From Chelativorans salis (lineage in GTDB: Bacteria; Pseudomonadota; Alphaproteobacteria; Rhizobiales; Rhizobiaceae): 64,000 bases of DNA. The position numbers and the translations under genes are program-made. Location: assembly GCF_025336525.1 (NCBI RefSeq), contig NZ_JAOCZP010000015.1, positions 42,236 through 106,235 on the forward strand, read 5' to 3'. The notes beneath the pieces were generated by a model. It was not told the origin of the DNA and did no database searches. It was given only the letters and a program-made list of their open reading frames with translations. Below, piece after piece: positions 53,932 through 63,780 of the stretch (its first letter is position 1; each line of letters begins with the position of its first letter).

Positions 53932-56022
53932 TCAACGATGCGTCTTCACCCGCGCACCCCTGACTCGTTTCTCGAAGCGGCCCACCTGATCCGCATACGC
54001 TTCGATCGGCTGCGGTCTGCCAATGAGATAGCCTTGCAAGCTGTGGCAACCTTCCTTGCGAAGGAAAACGAGTTGATCGGCCGTCTCCACGCCCTCAGCT
54101 ATGACATCCATTGAAAGCCCCGCGCCAAGGCCGATGACCGCGCGTATGATCGCGGCGGAATTGACGTTCTCGTCCAACTGGGAAATGAACGACTTGTCGA
54201 TCTTGATTTTGTCGAAGGGAAACGCCTGGAGATAGGAAAGGGAGGAGTAGCCGGTCCCGAAGTCGTCCATTGCCACCTTGACACCCAGCGCCTTCAGGCG
54301 CTGCAGCGTCGAAGTCGTGCGCGCGAGATCATCAAACAGCACGCTTTCCGTGACTTCCAGTTCAAGGCGTTCTGGCGCAAGTCCCGTCTCCTGGAGCACC
54401 TGTGCCACGAGGACGGGAAGGTGGTCGTCGTGGAACTGGATTGGTGAGAGATTGACGGCGATTTGCAGAGGCCTTGCCCAGGACGCTGCTTCTCGACAGG
54501 CCTGGCGCAGTACCCATTCCCCGATCGGGTTGATCAGCCCACTCTCCTCGGCAACCGGGATGAAGACAGCAGGCGAGACTTGGCCACGCTCGGGGTTGTG
54601 CCACCGAAGCAGCGCTTCGAAACCTGTGATTTCACCGCTGGCGAGCGCCTGCGGCTGATACGATAGCTGCAACTCGTTTCGGCTGATGGCTGCACTCAGG
54701 TCGCGTTCAAGAGCACGGCGCTCCCTCAGGCGTTTATCCATCTCCGGTTCGAATGCGCGGAACATCCCGCGGCCACCTGTCTTTGCGCGATGAAGAGCAG
54801 CGTCGGCGTTTGCGAGCAGCGTGGCCGCGTCGGTTCCGTCGTTCGGAAAGAGCGCCATACCGATGCTCATTTCGACGCGGAGCTTGTAGCCGCCAACATC
54901 GACTTCTTCTGCCATCGCCGCCAACAAGCGATCGGCGGTGTTGACCGCCGCTCCGGGCAGTTCGCCGTCGCTGACAAGCACCGTGAACTCGTCACCACCG
55001 ACCCGCGCGAGAAAGGCGCCCTCTGCGGCGACACTGAGCCGGCGGCCTGTTTCCTTGAGCAACACGTCGCCTGCAGAGTGCCCGTAGAGATCGTTGATGT
55101 TCTTGAATCGGTTGAGATCGAGGCACAGCACCGCGAAGGGCTTTTGGGTCATCGTTGCCTGCTGGAGCAAGGCTTCAATGTGCTCGGTGAAACCGACGCG
55201 GTTCGGCAGATCGGTCAGCGGGTCATGGGTTGCTAGATGTGCAATGCGGGCCTCGGCGCGTTTCAGGTCTGTAATGTCATGTATTGCCGCGAGTTCAGCT
55301 GCGCGCCCGTCGTATTTGAAGGCCCGGGAGGAGGGGATAACCTCGATCAGGGTCCCGTCAGCCTTTATATGGCGCCAAACGCCGCTTGCCCGGTACGAGG
55401 AGCCACCGGTCCTCCTCGCAACCTTGCGAAAGGCATCGGTATCCTCCTTTGGCCTTATGTCGAGAGCTGTCATCGACAGGAACTGCTCGCGGCTATAGCC
55501 GTAGAGATCGATTGCAGCTTGGTTTACCGCAAGGAACCGCAGGGTGCTCCTGTCATAGACCCACATGGGGACGGGGTTTTGATCGAAGAGAAGCTTCCAC
55601 GACAGTTCCCGTTGCTTCAATTCAGTGATATCGGAGATGCAGGCAACGATGGCGGGAGAGCCGTCCGGCAGATAGGCGCGCTTCTTTCGTGTGAGAATAG
55701 TTCGGACTTCTCCGTCGCGCTGCAACGGCTCTTCGTTTTCATTGATTTCGCCGGTTTCAAGCACCTGGCGGTCGATGCGCTGAAAGAGATCTGCTTGCTC
55801 TTTTGGCACGAAGTCGTAGTCGGTCCGGCCAACAAGCTGCTCGTGGGGCGCGCCCATGAAGTCGCACATCTTCTGATTAAGCACAAGAAAATGGGATTGC
55901 GCATCTTTGACGAAAACAGGAAGAGGAATGGCATCAAGCAACCCCTGCAGTCTCTCCAGGTCTTCTGAAGAGGCAGGGGCCGACCGCCCTTTACGGCCTA
56001 TACTGGAGCGCAAGACTGCCAT
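53932..56022 (-). CDS. PAS-PAS-GGDEF-EAL cyclic-di-GMP signalling protein
   Basis: A 696-residue protein without clear membrane helices. Two PAS domains (about 20-140 and 145-260) lead to a GGDEF domain with intact active site RVGGDEFTV (about residue 350) and an EAL domain (about 440-690) with GFEALLRW, VNLSP, ELEVTES, DDFGTGYSSLSYL, KIDKSF and AEGVET. Both synthesis and breakdown of c-di-GMP look possible. PAS domains suggest a redox, oxygen or ligand signal. It lies on the minus strand between trmB and rimP. Confidence 0.93.
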   Translation of the reverse strand: MAVLRSSIGRKGRSAPASSEDLERLQGLLDAIPLPVFVKDAQSHFLVLNQKMCDFMGAPHEQLVGRTDYDFVPKEQADLFQRIDRQVLETGEINENEEPLQRDGEVRTILTRKKRAYLPDGSPAIVACISDITELKQRELSWKLLFDQNPVPMWVYDRSTLRFLAVNQAAIDLYGYSREQFLSMTALDIRPKEDTDAFRKVARRTGGSSYRASGVWRHIKADGTLIEVIPSSRAFKYDGRAAELAAIHDITDLKRAEARIAHLATHDPLTDLPNRVGFTEHIEALLQQATMTQKPFAVLCLDLNRFKNINDLYGHSAGDVLLKETGRRLSVAAEGAFLARVGGDEFTVLVSDGELPGAAVNTADRLLAAMAEEVDVGGYKLRVEMSIGMALFPNDGTDAATLLANADAALHRAKTGGRGMFRAFEPEMDKRLRERRALERDLSAAISRNELQLSYQPQALASGEITGFEALLRWHNPERGQVSPAVFIPVAEESGLINPIGEWVLRQACREAASWARPLQIAVNLSPIQFHDDHLPVLVAQVLQETGLAPERLELEVTESVLFDDLARTTSTLQRLKALGVKVAMDDFGTGYSSLSYLQAFPFDKIKIDKSFISQLDENVNSAAIIRAVIGLGAGLSMDVIAEGVETADQLVFLRKEGCHSLQGYLIGRPQPIEAYADQVGRFEKRVRGARVKTHR

Positions 56023-56120
56023 ATCAGCGTACCGTAATCTATCGTATCGGTTATCTTAGTAGCCGCGGTATAAGGTTCCGTTAATAATCCCGTTTTTATT
56101 TTCACGAAACTAAGAATTTC

Positions 56121-56150
56121 TTGCGCGAGAGGCTGCTTCCTAGTCTATAT
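56121..56150 (+). promoter_or_regulatory. Promoter for the rimP-nusA-infB operon (candidate)
   Basis: CTTGCGC supplies a -35 TTGCGC (56121-56126). The -10 CTATAT (56145-56150), the rhizobial consensus, follows after 18 bases. Transcription would start near 56157 and produce a leader of about 200 bases that contains a terminator-like hairpin. Confidence 0.6.
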
Positions 56151-56289
56151 CCGCCATCTCGCGCAAAGCAGAGTATCAGAAACGGGCTGGAACCCGAAAT
56201 TCAAACTGAGACACCACCCTGTGCCGCCGCGCTTGAAACCGCCGCCCATGTGGGCTATATGCGGTGCAAATTCTTGGTCTCTAAGGCGA

Positions 56290-56320
56290 AGAGTGGGTCC
56301 GACCGGTCCCGCTCTTTTTT
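56290..56320 (+). terminator. Leader terminator upstream of rimP
   Basis: AGAGTGGG (56290-56297) pairs with CCCGCTCT (56308-56315, one G-U), followed by six T (56315-56320). It lies 39 bases before the rimP start and downstream of the likely operon promoter. No gene is recognisable between promoter and hairpin, so it is a candidate attenuator (possibly for NusA autoregulation) or the end of a small RNA of about 160 nt. Confidence 0.7.
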
Positions 56321-56358
56321 GTTAGCCGCGGGGCCGCGTTGGAGGCGTGAAACACCTG

Positions 56359-56949
56359 ATGCAGGACGACCGCATCATCCGCGAGAACGGCGCCGAGGCG
56401 CGTGTGGCCGGTATCGTCATGCCCGTGCTCGGTGCGCTGGGCTATCGGCTCGTACGCGTCAAGTTTTCGGCGCAGGACGGGCTGACGCTGCAGATCATGG
56501 CGGAGCGGCCGGACGGTTCGATGACGGTCGAGGACTGCGAGGAGGCCAGCCGCGCCATCTCGCCGGCGCTCGATGTCGAAGATCCGATCGACAGCGCCTA
56601 TCACCTGGAGATATCCTCGCCCGGTATCGACCGCCCGCTGGTGCGCCGCACCGATTTCGAGGCCGCGGTCGGCCATCTGGCGAAGATCGAGACCTCGGTG
56701 ATGGTCAGCGGGCGCAAGCGCTTTCGCGGCCGGATTGCCGCCTGCACGGACGGCGCGGTGACCATCGAGCGCGACAAGACGGCCGAAGGCGAGGAGCCGC
56801 TGGTGGATATCCCGCTGGAGGCCATCGACGAGGCAAAGCTGGTGCTGACGGACGCGCTCGTCCGCGAGGCGCTGAAGAAGGACAAGGAAGAACGGCGGGA
56901 GCGCAAGAAAGCGCGTCGCCGCGGCGATGACGCCGAAACCGAGGAATAG
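56359..56949 (+). CDS. rimP: Ribosome maturation factor RimP
   Basis: RimP helps assemble the 30S subunit. The 196-residue protein has [61 protein letters not shown] and the signature [26 protein letters not shown], plus a basic C-terminal tail ([16 protein letters not shown]). ATG 56359 matches the family start. GTG 56347 is possible, but GGAGG would then be only 1 base away. It heads the translation-related operon rimP-nusA-ylxR-infB-rbfA-truB. Confidence 0.94.
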   Translation: MQDDRIIRENGAEARVAGIVMPVLGALGYRLVRVKFSAQDGLTLQIMAERPDGSMTVEDCEEASRAISPALDVEDPIDSAYHLEISSPGIDRPLVRRTDFEAAVGHLAKIETSVMVSGRKRFRGRIAACTDGAVTIERDKTAEGEEPLVDIPLEAIDEAKLVLTDALVREALKKDKEERRERKKARRRGDDAETEE

Positions 56950-57003
56950 AAGCAGATCATACGGCCGGCGCCGGAGCGCGGCCCATCCCCAGGGGAGACC
57001 AAA

Positions 57004-58617
57004 ATGGCAGTCAGTGCAAACAGGCTGGAGCTCTTGCAGATCGCCGACGCTGTGGCGCGCGAGAAATCCATCGACAAGGAAATCGTGATCGCGGCGATGG
57101 CCGATGCGATCCAGAAGGCGGCGCGCTCGCGCTACGGCCAGGAGACCAACATCCGCGCCGACATCAACCCGCAGACCGGCGAGATGAAGCTGCAGCGGCT
57201 GATGGAAGTGGTCGAGGAGGTCGAGGAGCCGGCACGCGAGATTCCCATCTCCCTGGCGCGCGGCCGCAACCCCGACGCCCAGGTGGGCGATTTCATCGCC
57301 GAGCAGCTTCCGCCCATGGATTTCGGCCGCATCGCCGCCCAGTCCGCAAAGCAGGTGATCGTGCAGAAGGTGCGCGAGGCCGAGCGCGACCGTCAGTACG
57401 ACGAGTACAAGGACCGTATCGGCGAGATCGTTAACGGCACTGTGAAGCGCGTCGAATACGGCAACGTGATCGTCGATCTCGGCCGCGGCGAGGCCATCAT
57501 CCGCCGCGACGAGCTGATCCCGCGCGAGATCTTCAAATATGGCGACCGCGTGCGTGCCTATGTGTACGACGTCAGGCGTGAGCAGCGCGGCCCGCAGATC
57601 TTCCTGTCGCGCACGCACCCGCAGTTCATGGCCAAGCTCTTCACGATGGAAGTGCCGGAGATCTATGACGGCATCATCGAGATCAAGTCGGTGGCCCGTG
57701 ACCCGGGATCCCGCGCCAAGATCGCCGTCATCAGCCACGATTCCTCCATCGACCCCGTCGGTGCCTGCGTCGGCATGCGCGGCTCCCGCGTGCAGGCCGT
57801 CGTCGGCGAGCTTCAGGGCGAGAAGATCGACATCATCCCCTGGAACGACAACGCGGCGAGCTTCATCGTCAATGCTCTGCAGCCGGCCGAGGTCGCCAAG
57901 GTGGTGCTCGACGAAGATGCCGAGCGCATCGAGGTGGTCGTCCCCGACGACCAGCTTTCGCTCGCCATCGGCCGCCGCGGCCAGAATGTGCGCCTCGCCT
58001 CGCAGCTCACCGGCTGGGACATCGATATCCTCACCGAAGAGGAGGAGTCGAGCCGGCGCCAGAAGGAGTTCACGGAGCGCTCGACGCTCTTCATGGACGC
58101 CCTCAACGTCGACGAGATGGTCGGCCAGGTGCTGGCCTCCGAAGGCTTCACCAGTGTCGAGGAGCTGGCCTACGTCGAGTCCGACGAGATCGCCTCCATC
58201 GATGGCTTCGATGAGGATACGGCGACGGAGATCCAAACGCGCGCGCGCGAATATCTGGAGCGTATCGAGGCCGAGAATGACGCCAGGCGCAAAGAGTTGG
58301 GCGTCGCCGACGAGCTGCGCGAGATCCCCGGCATCACCACCTCGATGATGGTGGCGCTGGGCGAGAGCGAGGATGGCGTGAAGACCATCGAGGATTTCGC
58401 CGGCTACGCCGCTGACGATCTCGTCGGCTGGCGCGAGCGCAAGGACGGCGAGACCAAGTTCATGCCCGGCGTTTTCTCCAACTTCGACGTCTCTCGCGCC
58501 GAGGCCGAGCAGATGGTCGTCGCCGCCCGGCTGAAGGCGGGCTGGATCACCGAGGAGGATCTGCGCGCCGGCGAAGAGGAGCCGGAGGAAGAAGCCAGCG
58601 AGCGGGCGGAAGGCTGA
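57004..58617 (+). CDS. nusA: Transcription termination/antitermination protein NusA
   Basis: NusA binds RNA polymerase and modulates pausing, termination and antitermination. The 537 residues hold the N-terminal polymerase-binding domain (1-130), S1 (about 135-200), two KH domains (about 230-345, [28 protein letters not shown] and [15 protein letters not shown]) and C-terminal acidic repeats (370-520, [24 protein letters not shown]). The stop is at 58617 and the YlxR-like gene follows after 39 bases. A leader terminator before rimP may be its autoregulation target. Confidence 0.98.
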   Translation: MAVSANRLELLQIADAVAREKSIDKEIVIAAMADAIQKAARSRYGQETNIRADINPQTGEMKLQRLMEVVEEVEEPAREIPISLARGRNPDAQVGDFIAEQLPPMDFGRIAAQSAKQVIVQKVREAERDRQYDEYKDRIGEIVNGTVKRVEYGNVIVDLGRGEAIIRRDELIPREIFKYGDRVRAYVYDVRREQRGPQIFLSRTHPQFMAKLFTMEVPEIYDGIIEIKSVARDPGSRAKIAVISHDSSIDPVGACVGMRGSRVQAVVGELQGEKIDIIPWNDNAASFIVNALQPAEVAKVVLDEDAERIEVVVPDDQLSLAIGRRGQNVRLASQLTGWDIDILTEEEESSRRQKEFTERSTLFMDALNVDEMVGQVLASEGFTSVEELAYVESDEIASIDGFDEDTATEIQTRAREYLERIEAENDARRKELGVADELREIPGITTSMMVALGESEDGVKTIEDFAGYAADDLVGWRERKDGETKFMPGVFSNFDVSRAEAEQMVVAARLKAGWITEEDLRAGEEEPEEEASERAEG

Positions 58618-58656
58618 AAATGCCCCGCTGCGTGAAGATAGGTCTTGTGGAACGCG

Positions 58657-59292
58657 ATGAACGACCGCACATGTATCGTGACGCGCCAGGCGCGACAGCC
58701 GGAGGAACTCCTTCGGTTCGTCGTGGGTCCCGACGGTGCGGTCGTGCCCGACCTGAAGCGCAATCTGCCAGGGCGCGGCTGCTGGGTCGGCGCTGAGAAA
58801 GGCCTTGTCGAGAAGGCAGCGGCGAAGAACCTGTTCTCCCGGGCCCTGAAAGCGCCGGTGACGGTGCCTCCGGATTTGGCCGAAATGGTCGATTCGCTGC
58901 TCGCGGCATCCGCTTTGGGCGCGCTCGGTCTTGCGCGCAAGGCCGGAGCCGTGGCATTGGGGGCGACCAAAGTTGAAATGGCGGTGCGCGGTGGTGATGC
59001 TGCCGCGGTGCTGCATGCGGCGGAGGCGTCGGAAGACGGCATCCGCAAGATTATGGCCGCACGGAAGGCGGTGGCCCATGTTGGCGGCAGGCAAACGCCG
59101 GCATTCAAGCTCTTTTCGGAAGCCGAAATGAGTTTGGCATTGGGGGCGACAAATGTGATACATGCTGCCGTGCTCGACCGAGGGCCGGGCGTGGCAGCGC
59201 TGAAACGCGTGAAGACGCTCGCCGTTTTTCGGGGTGTTGCCCCGGAAGCCCCGGCGTCGGGTGCGGCAGACGCCGCAGAGGATATGGAATGA
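58657..59292 (+). CDS. YlxR (DUF448)-L7Ae-like fusion RNA-binding protein
   Basis: A 211-residue protein with two RNA-binding parts. The N-terminal YlxR/DUF448 domain (1-75) has [43 protein letters not shown]. The C-terminal part (about 85-185) is L7Ae/L30e-like: [38 protein letters not shown]. Gram-positives encode these as two genes between nusA and infB. ATG 58657 is used; TTG 58645 is an alternative. The stop overlaps infB (ATGA). Confidence 0.9.
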   Translation: MNDRTCIVTRQARQPEELLRFVVGPDGAVVPDLKRNLPGRGCWVGAEKGLVEKAAAKNLFSRALKAPVTVPPDLAEMVDSLLAASALGALGLARKAGAVALGATKVEMAVRGGDAAAVLHAAEASEDGIRKIMAARKAVAHVGGRQTPAFKLFSEAEMSLALGATNVIHAAVLDRGPGVAALKRVKTLAVFRGVAPEAPASGAADAAEDME

Positions 59293-61853
59293 CTGATACG
59301 AAGACCGGTGACGACAAGACGCTGAGCGTCAATACGAAGAAGACGCTGACGCTGAAACGCCCGGGCGTGGAGCAGGGCACGGTGCGCCAGAACTTTTCGC
59401 ATGGGCGCACGAAAGCTGTCGTGGTCGAAACCAAGAAGCGGAAATTCGCGCGGCCGGACGAGCGCCCCGAGCAGGCGCCGCCGCCGGCAGCGCCCGCTCA
59501 GGCGAAGCCCGCAGCTCCGGCGCCTACCCCGCCGCCCGCCCGCGAAGCGCCGCGTCCGCAGCCTTCGGGTGGCCGCTCCGGCGTCGTCCTGAACGAGCTC
59601 TCCACCCAGGAGATGGAAGCCCGCCGCCGGGCCCTGCAGGATTCCAAGGTACGCGAGACCGAAGAGCGCGCGCGCGCGGTCGAGGAGGCCAAGCGCCGCG
59701 CCGAGGAAGAAGAGCGCCGGCGCATCGAGCGTGAGGAATCCGCCCGCAGGCAGGCGGAAGAGGAAGAGCGTCTGAAGGCGGAAGCCGACGCGCGCAAGCG
59801 CGCCGAGGAAGAGGCGCGCCGTCGCGCCCCGGCCGAAGCCGCGCCCCAGCAGCCGGTCGTCGAGGAAGAGGAGCGGGCTCGCCCTGGTGCGGGCGTCAAG
59901 CGTGGCGCACCCAAGCCCGAGACGCCGGCCCCCCGCCCGACCAAACCGCGCGCTGAGGAACAGCGCCGCCGCGGCAAGCTGACACTCAACTCCGCGCTTT
60001 CGGACGAGGAGACGCGCGCGCGCTCGCTTTCCTCGATGCGTCGCCGGCAGGAGAAGTTCAAGCGCACCCAGCAGCAGGAGCCGCGCGAGAAGATTGCCCG
60101 CGAAGTGGTGCTTCCCGAGACCATCACCATCCAGGAGCTCGCCGGCCGCATGGCCGAGCGCGCTGTGGACGTGGTCAAGTATTTCATGAAGCAGGGCCAG
60201 ATCATGAAGCCCGGCGATGTGATCGACGCCGACACCGCCGAGCTGGTGGCCGAGGAATTTGGCCATACGGTCAAGCGCGTCGCCGAATCCGACGTCGAGG
60301 AAGGACTGTTCAACATCGAGGACAAGCCGGAAGACTTGGTATCGCGGCCGCCGGTGGTCACCATCATGGGCCACGTCGACCACGGCAAGACGTCGCTGCT
60401 CGACGCCATCCGCAAGGCCAATGTCGTGTCGGGCGAGGCCGGCGGCATCACCCAGCACATCGGCGCCTACCAGGTTGAGCAGGACGGTCAGACGATCACC
60501 TTCATCGACACGCCCGGCCACGCGGCGTTTACCGCCATGCGTGCCCGCGGCGCGCAGGCCACCGACATCGCCATCTTGGTGGTGGCGGCCGACGACAGCG
60601 TGATGCCGCAGACGATCGAGTCCATCAACCATGCCAAGGCGGCGGGTGTGCCGATCATCGTGGCGATCAACAAGATCGACAAGCCGGACGCCGACGCGCA
60701 GAAGGTACGCACGGAGCTCCTCCAGCACGAGGTGTTCGTGGAATCCATGGGCGGCGAAGTGCTCGATGTCGAGGTGTCGGCGGTCAAGCAGACCAACCTG
60801 GACAAGCTTCTCGAGGCCATCCTGCTGCAGGCCGAGCTCCTGGAGATCAAGGCCAACCCCAACCGTACGGCGGAGGGCGTCGTCATCGAGGCCAAGCTCG
60901 ACCGCGGCCGCGGTTCCGTGGCCACGGTACTGGTGCAGGCCGGCACGCTTAAGCCCGGCGACATCGTCGTCGCCGGCAACGAGTGGGGCCGCGTGCGTGC
61001 GCTGGTCAACGATCGCGGCGAGCAGGTGAAGGAGGCTCCGCCTTCGACGCCGGTCGAGATTCTGGGTCTCCAGGGCACGCCGCAGGCCGGCGACCGCATC
61101 GCCGTCGTCGATTCGGAAGGCCGGGCGCGCGAGATCTCCGAGTACCGCCAGCGCGTGGCGCGCGAGAAGTCCGTGGCTCGCCAGGCCGGCCAGCGCGGTT
61201 CGCTGGAGCAGATGATGTCGCAGCTGCAGACGAGCGGACTCCAGGAGTTCCCGCTTATCATCAAGGGCGACGTGCAGGGCTCCATCGAGGCCATCGTCAA
61301 CGCGCTGGACAAGCTGGGCACCGACGAGGTGCGCGCCAACATCGTCCATTCGGGCGCCGGCGCCATCACCGAGAGCGACGTCTCGCTGGCCGAGACCTCC
61401 GAGGCCGCCATCATCGGCTTCAACGTGCGCGCCAACAAGCAGGCGCGCGACGCGGCCGAGCAGGCAGGTATCGAGATCCGCTACTACAACATCATCTACG
61501 ATCTCGTGGATGACATCAAAGCGGCCATGTCCGGCCTCTTGTCGCCCGAGCGTCGCGAGACCTTCCTCGGCAATGCCGAGATCCTCGAGGTCTTCAACAT
61601 CACCAAGGTCGGCAAGGTCGCCGGCTGCCGTGTCACCGAAGGCAAGGTCGAGCGCGGCGCGGGCGTCCGCCTCATCCGCGACAACGTGGTTATCCACGAG
61701 GGCAAGCTGAAGACGCTGAAGCGCTTCAAGGACGAGGTGGCCGAGGTGCCTGGCGGCCAGGAATGCGGCATGGCCTTCGAGAACTACGAGGACATCCGCG
61801 TTGGCGACGTCATCGAGGCCTATCGCGTAGAGATGGTGACGCGGACGCTGTAA
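59289..61853 (+). CDS. infB: Translation initiation factor IF-2
   Basis: IF-2 is the GTPase that places initiator tRNA on the 30S subunit and promotes subunit joining. The 854 residues begin with a long low-complexity N-terminal region rich in Pro/Ala and charged coiled repeats (about 55-260). The G domain starts near residue 355 with [15 protein letters not shown] (G1), DTPGHAAF (G3) and NKIDK (G4). Domains II-IV follow to the C-terminal fMet-tRNA-binding C2 part ending [17 protein letters not shown]. The start overlaps the preceding stop. Confidence 0.98.
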   Translation: MTDTKTGDDKTLSVNTKKTLTLKRPGVEQGTVRQNFSHGRTKAVVVETKKRKFARPDERPEQAPPPAAPAQAKPAAPAPTPPPAREAPRPQPSGGRSGVVLNELSTQEMEARRRALQDSKVRETEERARAVEEAKRRAEEEERRRIEREESARRQAEEEERLKAEADARKRAEEEARRRAPAEAAPQQPVVEEEERARPGAGVKRGAPKPETPAPRPTKPRAEEQRRRGKLTLNSALSDEETRARSLSSMRRRQEKFKRTQQQEPREKIAREVVLPETITIQELAGRMAERAVDVVKYFMKQGQIMKPGDVIDADTAELVAEEFGHTVKRVAESDVEEGLFNIEDKPEDLVSRPPVVTIMGHVDHGKTSLLDAIRKANVVSGEAGGITQHIGAYQVEQDGQTITFIDTPGHAAFTAMRARGAQATDIAILVVAADDSVMPQTIESINHAKAAGVPIIVAINKIDKPDADAQKVRTELLQHEVFVESMGGEVLDVEVSAVKQTNLDKLLEAILLQAELLEIKANPNRTAEGVVIEAKLDRGRGSVATVLVQAGTLKPGDIVVAGNEWGRVRALVNDRGEQVKEAPPSTPVEILGLQGTPQAGDRIAVVDSEGRAREISEYRQRVAREKSVARQAGQRGSLEQMMSQLQTSGLQEFPLIIKGDVQGSIEAIVNALDKLGTDEVRANIVHSGAGAITESDVSLAETSEAAIIGFNVRANKQARDAAEQAGIEIRYYNIIYDLVDDIKAAMSGLLSPERRETFLGNAEILEVFNITKVGKVAGCRVTEGKVERGAGVRLIRDNVVIHEGKLKTLKRFKDEVAEVPGGQECGMAFENYEDIRVGDVIEAYRVEMVTRTL

Positions 61854-61866
61854 GCCTTCAATGTCT

Positions 61867-61989
61867 TCATCCTCATGGTGAACCTGTCGAACCATGAGGA
61901 TGAAGGCGACGGCCACTTCACCGCAAGCTTTGGCGTAGACGGTAGGCGCAAACACAGCCCTCATGGTGAGCCTGTCGAACCACGAGGGC
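61867..61989. repeat. Pair of related palindromic repeats between infB and rbfA
   Basis: Copy 1: TCATCCTCATGGT (61867-61879) and ACCATGAGGATGA (61891-61903) form an exact 13-bp inverted repeat. Copy 2: GCCCTCATGGT (61957-61967) and ACCACGAGGGC (61979-61989) form a similar one with one mismatch. Both share the centre CTCATGGTGA-n-CCTGTCGAACCA and have the same orientation. They look like dispersed REP-type elements of Rhizobiales. Neither has a U-tract. Confidence 0.85.
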
Positions 61990-62073
61990 GGGATGCCGGA
62001 CACATCCTAACCTAAATACTCCAAAGCCGCCGAACCCTTTCTCGGCACAACCACGTTTCAAGAGACGTCGACC

Positions 62074-62475
62074 ATGCCTTCTTCAGCCCCATCCCAACGC
62101 CAGCTTCGTGTCGGCGAGCAGGCGCGTCATGCGCTTTCGGACATCCTGCAGCGCGGCGAGGTGCGCGACCCCGAGGTCGAGGGCGCCGTCATCTCGGTCG
62201 CCGAGGTGCGCATGTCGCCGGATTTGAAGATCGCCACCGCCTTCGTCTCTCCGCTCGGCGTGGAGGACAAGGAGAAGGTGGTGGCAGCGCTCAATCGCAA
62301 CGCGCGCTTCATCCGTGGCCGCGCCGCGCCGGCGCTCAGGCAGATGAAATACATGCCGGAGTTCCGCTTCCGCCTGGACACCAGCTTCGACAATTTCGAG
62401 AAGATCGACAAGCTTTTGAAATCGCCCGAGGTGGCACGGGACCTGGACAATGAAGACGAAGATGATGAACGCTGA
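62074..62475 (+). CDS. rbfA: 30S ribosome-binding factor RbfA
   Basis: RbfA is a late 30S maturation and cold-adaptation factor with a KH fold. The 133 residues contain [53 protein letters not shown] and the C-terminal [43 protein letters not shown]. It is separated from infB by a 220-base gap holding two palindromic repeats, and from truB by 27 bases. Confidence 0.96.
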   Translation: MPSSAPSQRQLRVGEQARHALSDILQRGEVRDPEVEGAVISVAEVRMSPDLKIATAFVSPLGVEDKEKVVAALNRNARFIRGRAAPALRQMKYMPEFRFRLDTSFDNFEKIDKLLKSPEVARDLDNEDEDDER

Positions 62476-62502
62476 CGATCGGCGCATGAGGGGTATCGCC
62501 TG

Positions 62503-63441
62503 ATGGCGCGCCGCGGAAAGAAGAAAGGCCGGCCTCTCTCTGGCTGGCTGGTGCTCGACAAGCCAGCGGGCATGGGATCCACGGACGCCGTATCCAAGGT
62601 GAAATGGCTGTTCGGCGCGCAGAAGGCGGGACACGCCGGCACGCTCGACCCACTGGCCTCGGGCATGCTGCCCATCGCGTTGGGCGAGGCGACGAAGACC
62701 GTGCCCTACGTGATGGAAGGCGCCAAGGTCTATCGTTTCACCATCGCCTGGGGCGAGGAACGCTCGACCGACGATCTGGAAGGCCCCGTCGTCAAATCCT
62801 CCGACAATCGGCCGACGGAAGCTGAAATCCGCGCCCTCCTGCCGCGCTATACCGGCCTCATCATGCAGACGCCGCCGCAGTTCTCCGCCATCAAGGTGGG
62901 CGGCGAGCGCGCCTACGACCTGGCGCGCGAGGGCGAGACGGTCGAGATCGCTGCCCGCGAAGTGGAGGTTGGTCGGCTCGACCTGGTCTCGATCCCCGAA
63001 CCCGGCAAGGCCGTTCTGGAAGTCGAGTGCGGCAAGGGCACCTACGTGCGCAGCATAGCCCGCGACTTGGGTCGCGACCTCGGCTGTTTCGGCTACGTGG
63101 CCGATCTGCGCCGCACGGAGGTCTTTCCCTTCGAGCCGGCGCAACTCGTGACCATGCAGGCGCTCGAGGAGACAGCTGCGGATGCGGCGAGCGAGGAAGA
63201 ACGCTTCGCCGCCCTCGATCCGCATCTCATGGACATCGCCGCCGCCCTCGACGGCCTGCCGGAAGTCCCGCTCAGCGACGACGCTGCCACCCGCATCCGC
63301 CTCGGCAACCCGGTCATCGTGCGCGGCCGCGACGCCCCGGTCGAAGCGCCCGAAGCCTGGGCCAGCGCCCGCGGCCGCCTGGTCGCCATCGGCACAGTCG
63401 AAGCAGGCATGTTCAAGCCCAAACGCGTCTTCGGCCAATAA
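62503..63441 (+). CDS. truB: tRNA pseudouridine(55) synthase TruB
   Basis: TruB makes pseudouridine 55 in the T-loop of tRNAs. The 312 residues contain [25 protein letters not shown] and the catalytic Asp49 in [35 protein letters not shown] and a C-terminal PUA-like domain are also present. ATG 62503 follows GAGGGG at about 9 bases. It is the last gene of the rimP-to-truB cluster; rpsO, often next in relatives, is not reached within the window. Confidence 0.97.
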   Translation: MARRGKKKGRPLSGWLVLDKPAGMGSTDAVSKVKWLFGAQKAGHAGTLDPLASGMLPIALGEATKTVPYVMEGAKVYRFTIAWGEERSTDDLEGPVVKSSDNRPTEAEIRALLPRYTGLIMQTPPQFSAIKVGGERAYDLAREGETVEIAAREVEVGRLDLVSIPEPGKAVLEVECGKGTYVRSIARDLGRDLGCFGYVADLRRTEVFPFEPAQLVTMQALEETAADAASEEERFAALDPHLMDIAAALDGLPEVPLSDDAATRIRLGNPVIVRGRDAPVEAPEAWASARGRLVAIGTVEAGMFKPKRVFGQ

Positions 63442-63448
63442 GCCAACG

Positions 63449-63470
63449 GGCCGCCACACGGGGGGCGGCC
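63449..63470 (+). terminator. Hairpin downstream of truB
   Basis: GGCCGCC (63449-63455) pairs exactly with GGCGGCC (63464-63470) 8 bases after the truB stop. No U-tract follows (AAGCATGAC), so termination strength is uncertain; it may instead stabilise the mRNA 3' end. Confidence 0.5.
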
Positions 63471-63552
63471 AAGCATGACAGTATCCCCCGAGTCTCGCGG
63501 AAGGGCCGAGCCTCCCCAACGCGCGCGCCATCCCGGAAAGCCGGAGGTGTGT

Positions 63553-63612
63553 CCGGAATCCATTCCGGAGGTGTTACGGAATGGATCCGGCTCTTCGGGA
63601 GCTTACGCTCCC
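63553..63612. repeat. Mosaic palindromic repeat downstream of truB
   Basis: CCGGAATCCATTCCG (63553-63567) and CGGAATGGATCCGG (63577-63590) form an inverted repeat with one bulged base. GGGAGC (63597-63602) and GCTCCC (63607-63612) form a second hairpin. The motif set resembles mosaic intergenic repeats common in Rhizobiales. No gene is supported here. Confidence 0.75.
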
Positions 63613-63696
63613 TTGGCCGGGATGACACGCGCTTGGAGGGTCTGCACATCCCTTCCTCCCGGCGCCGCGCCTGTCACCCAAGCGGGCGCCGTTCCT

Positions 63697-63780
63697 CCAC
63701 TCCGTCTCGGGCTTCGCCCGATCCACCTCTCCCCCACCAAGACGGGGGAGAGGTGCCGAGAGAAGCGAAGCGGAGTGGGG
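63697..63780. repeat. Large intergenic inverted repeat, copy 2
   Basis: CCACTCCG (63697-63704) pairs with CGGAGTGG (63771-63778). The interior has CTCTCCCCCACC, GACGGGGGAGAGGTGCCGAG and a GGGCTTCGCCC hairpin. It is the same family as 48935-49076, and this copy lacks the middle segment present there. Confidence 0.85.

Noticed and set aside
56281..59163. 960-codon minus-strand open frame opposite rimP-nusA
   Set aside because: Same codon-bias shadow; composition is rich in His/Asp/Arg/Ala without domain pattern.
58404..62003. 1199-codon open frame on the minus strand opposite nusA-infB
   Set aside because: It is a mirror frame created by GC-rich codon bias. It has no family motifs and lies entirely over NusA, the YlxR-like protein and IF-2, whose motifs are unambiguous.
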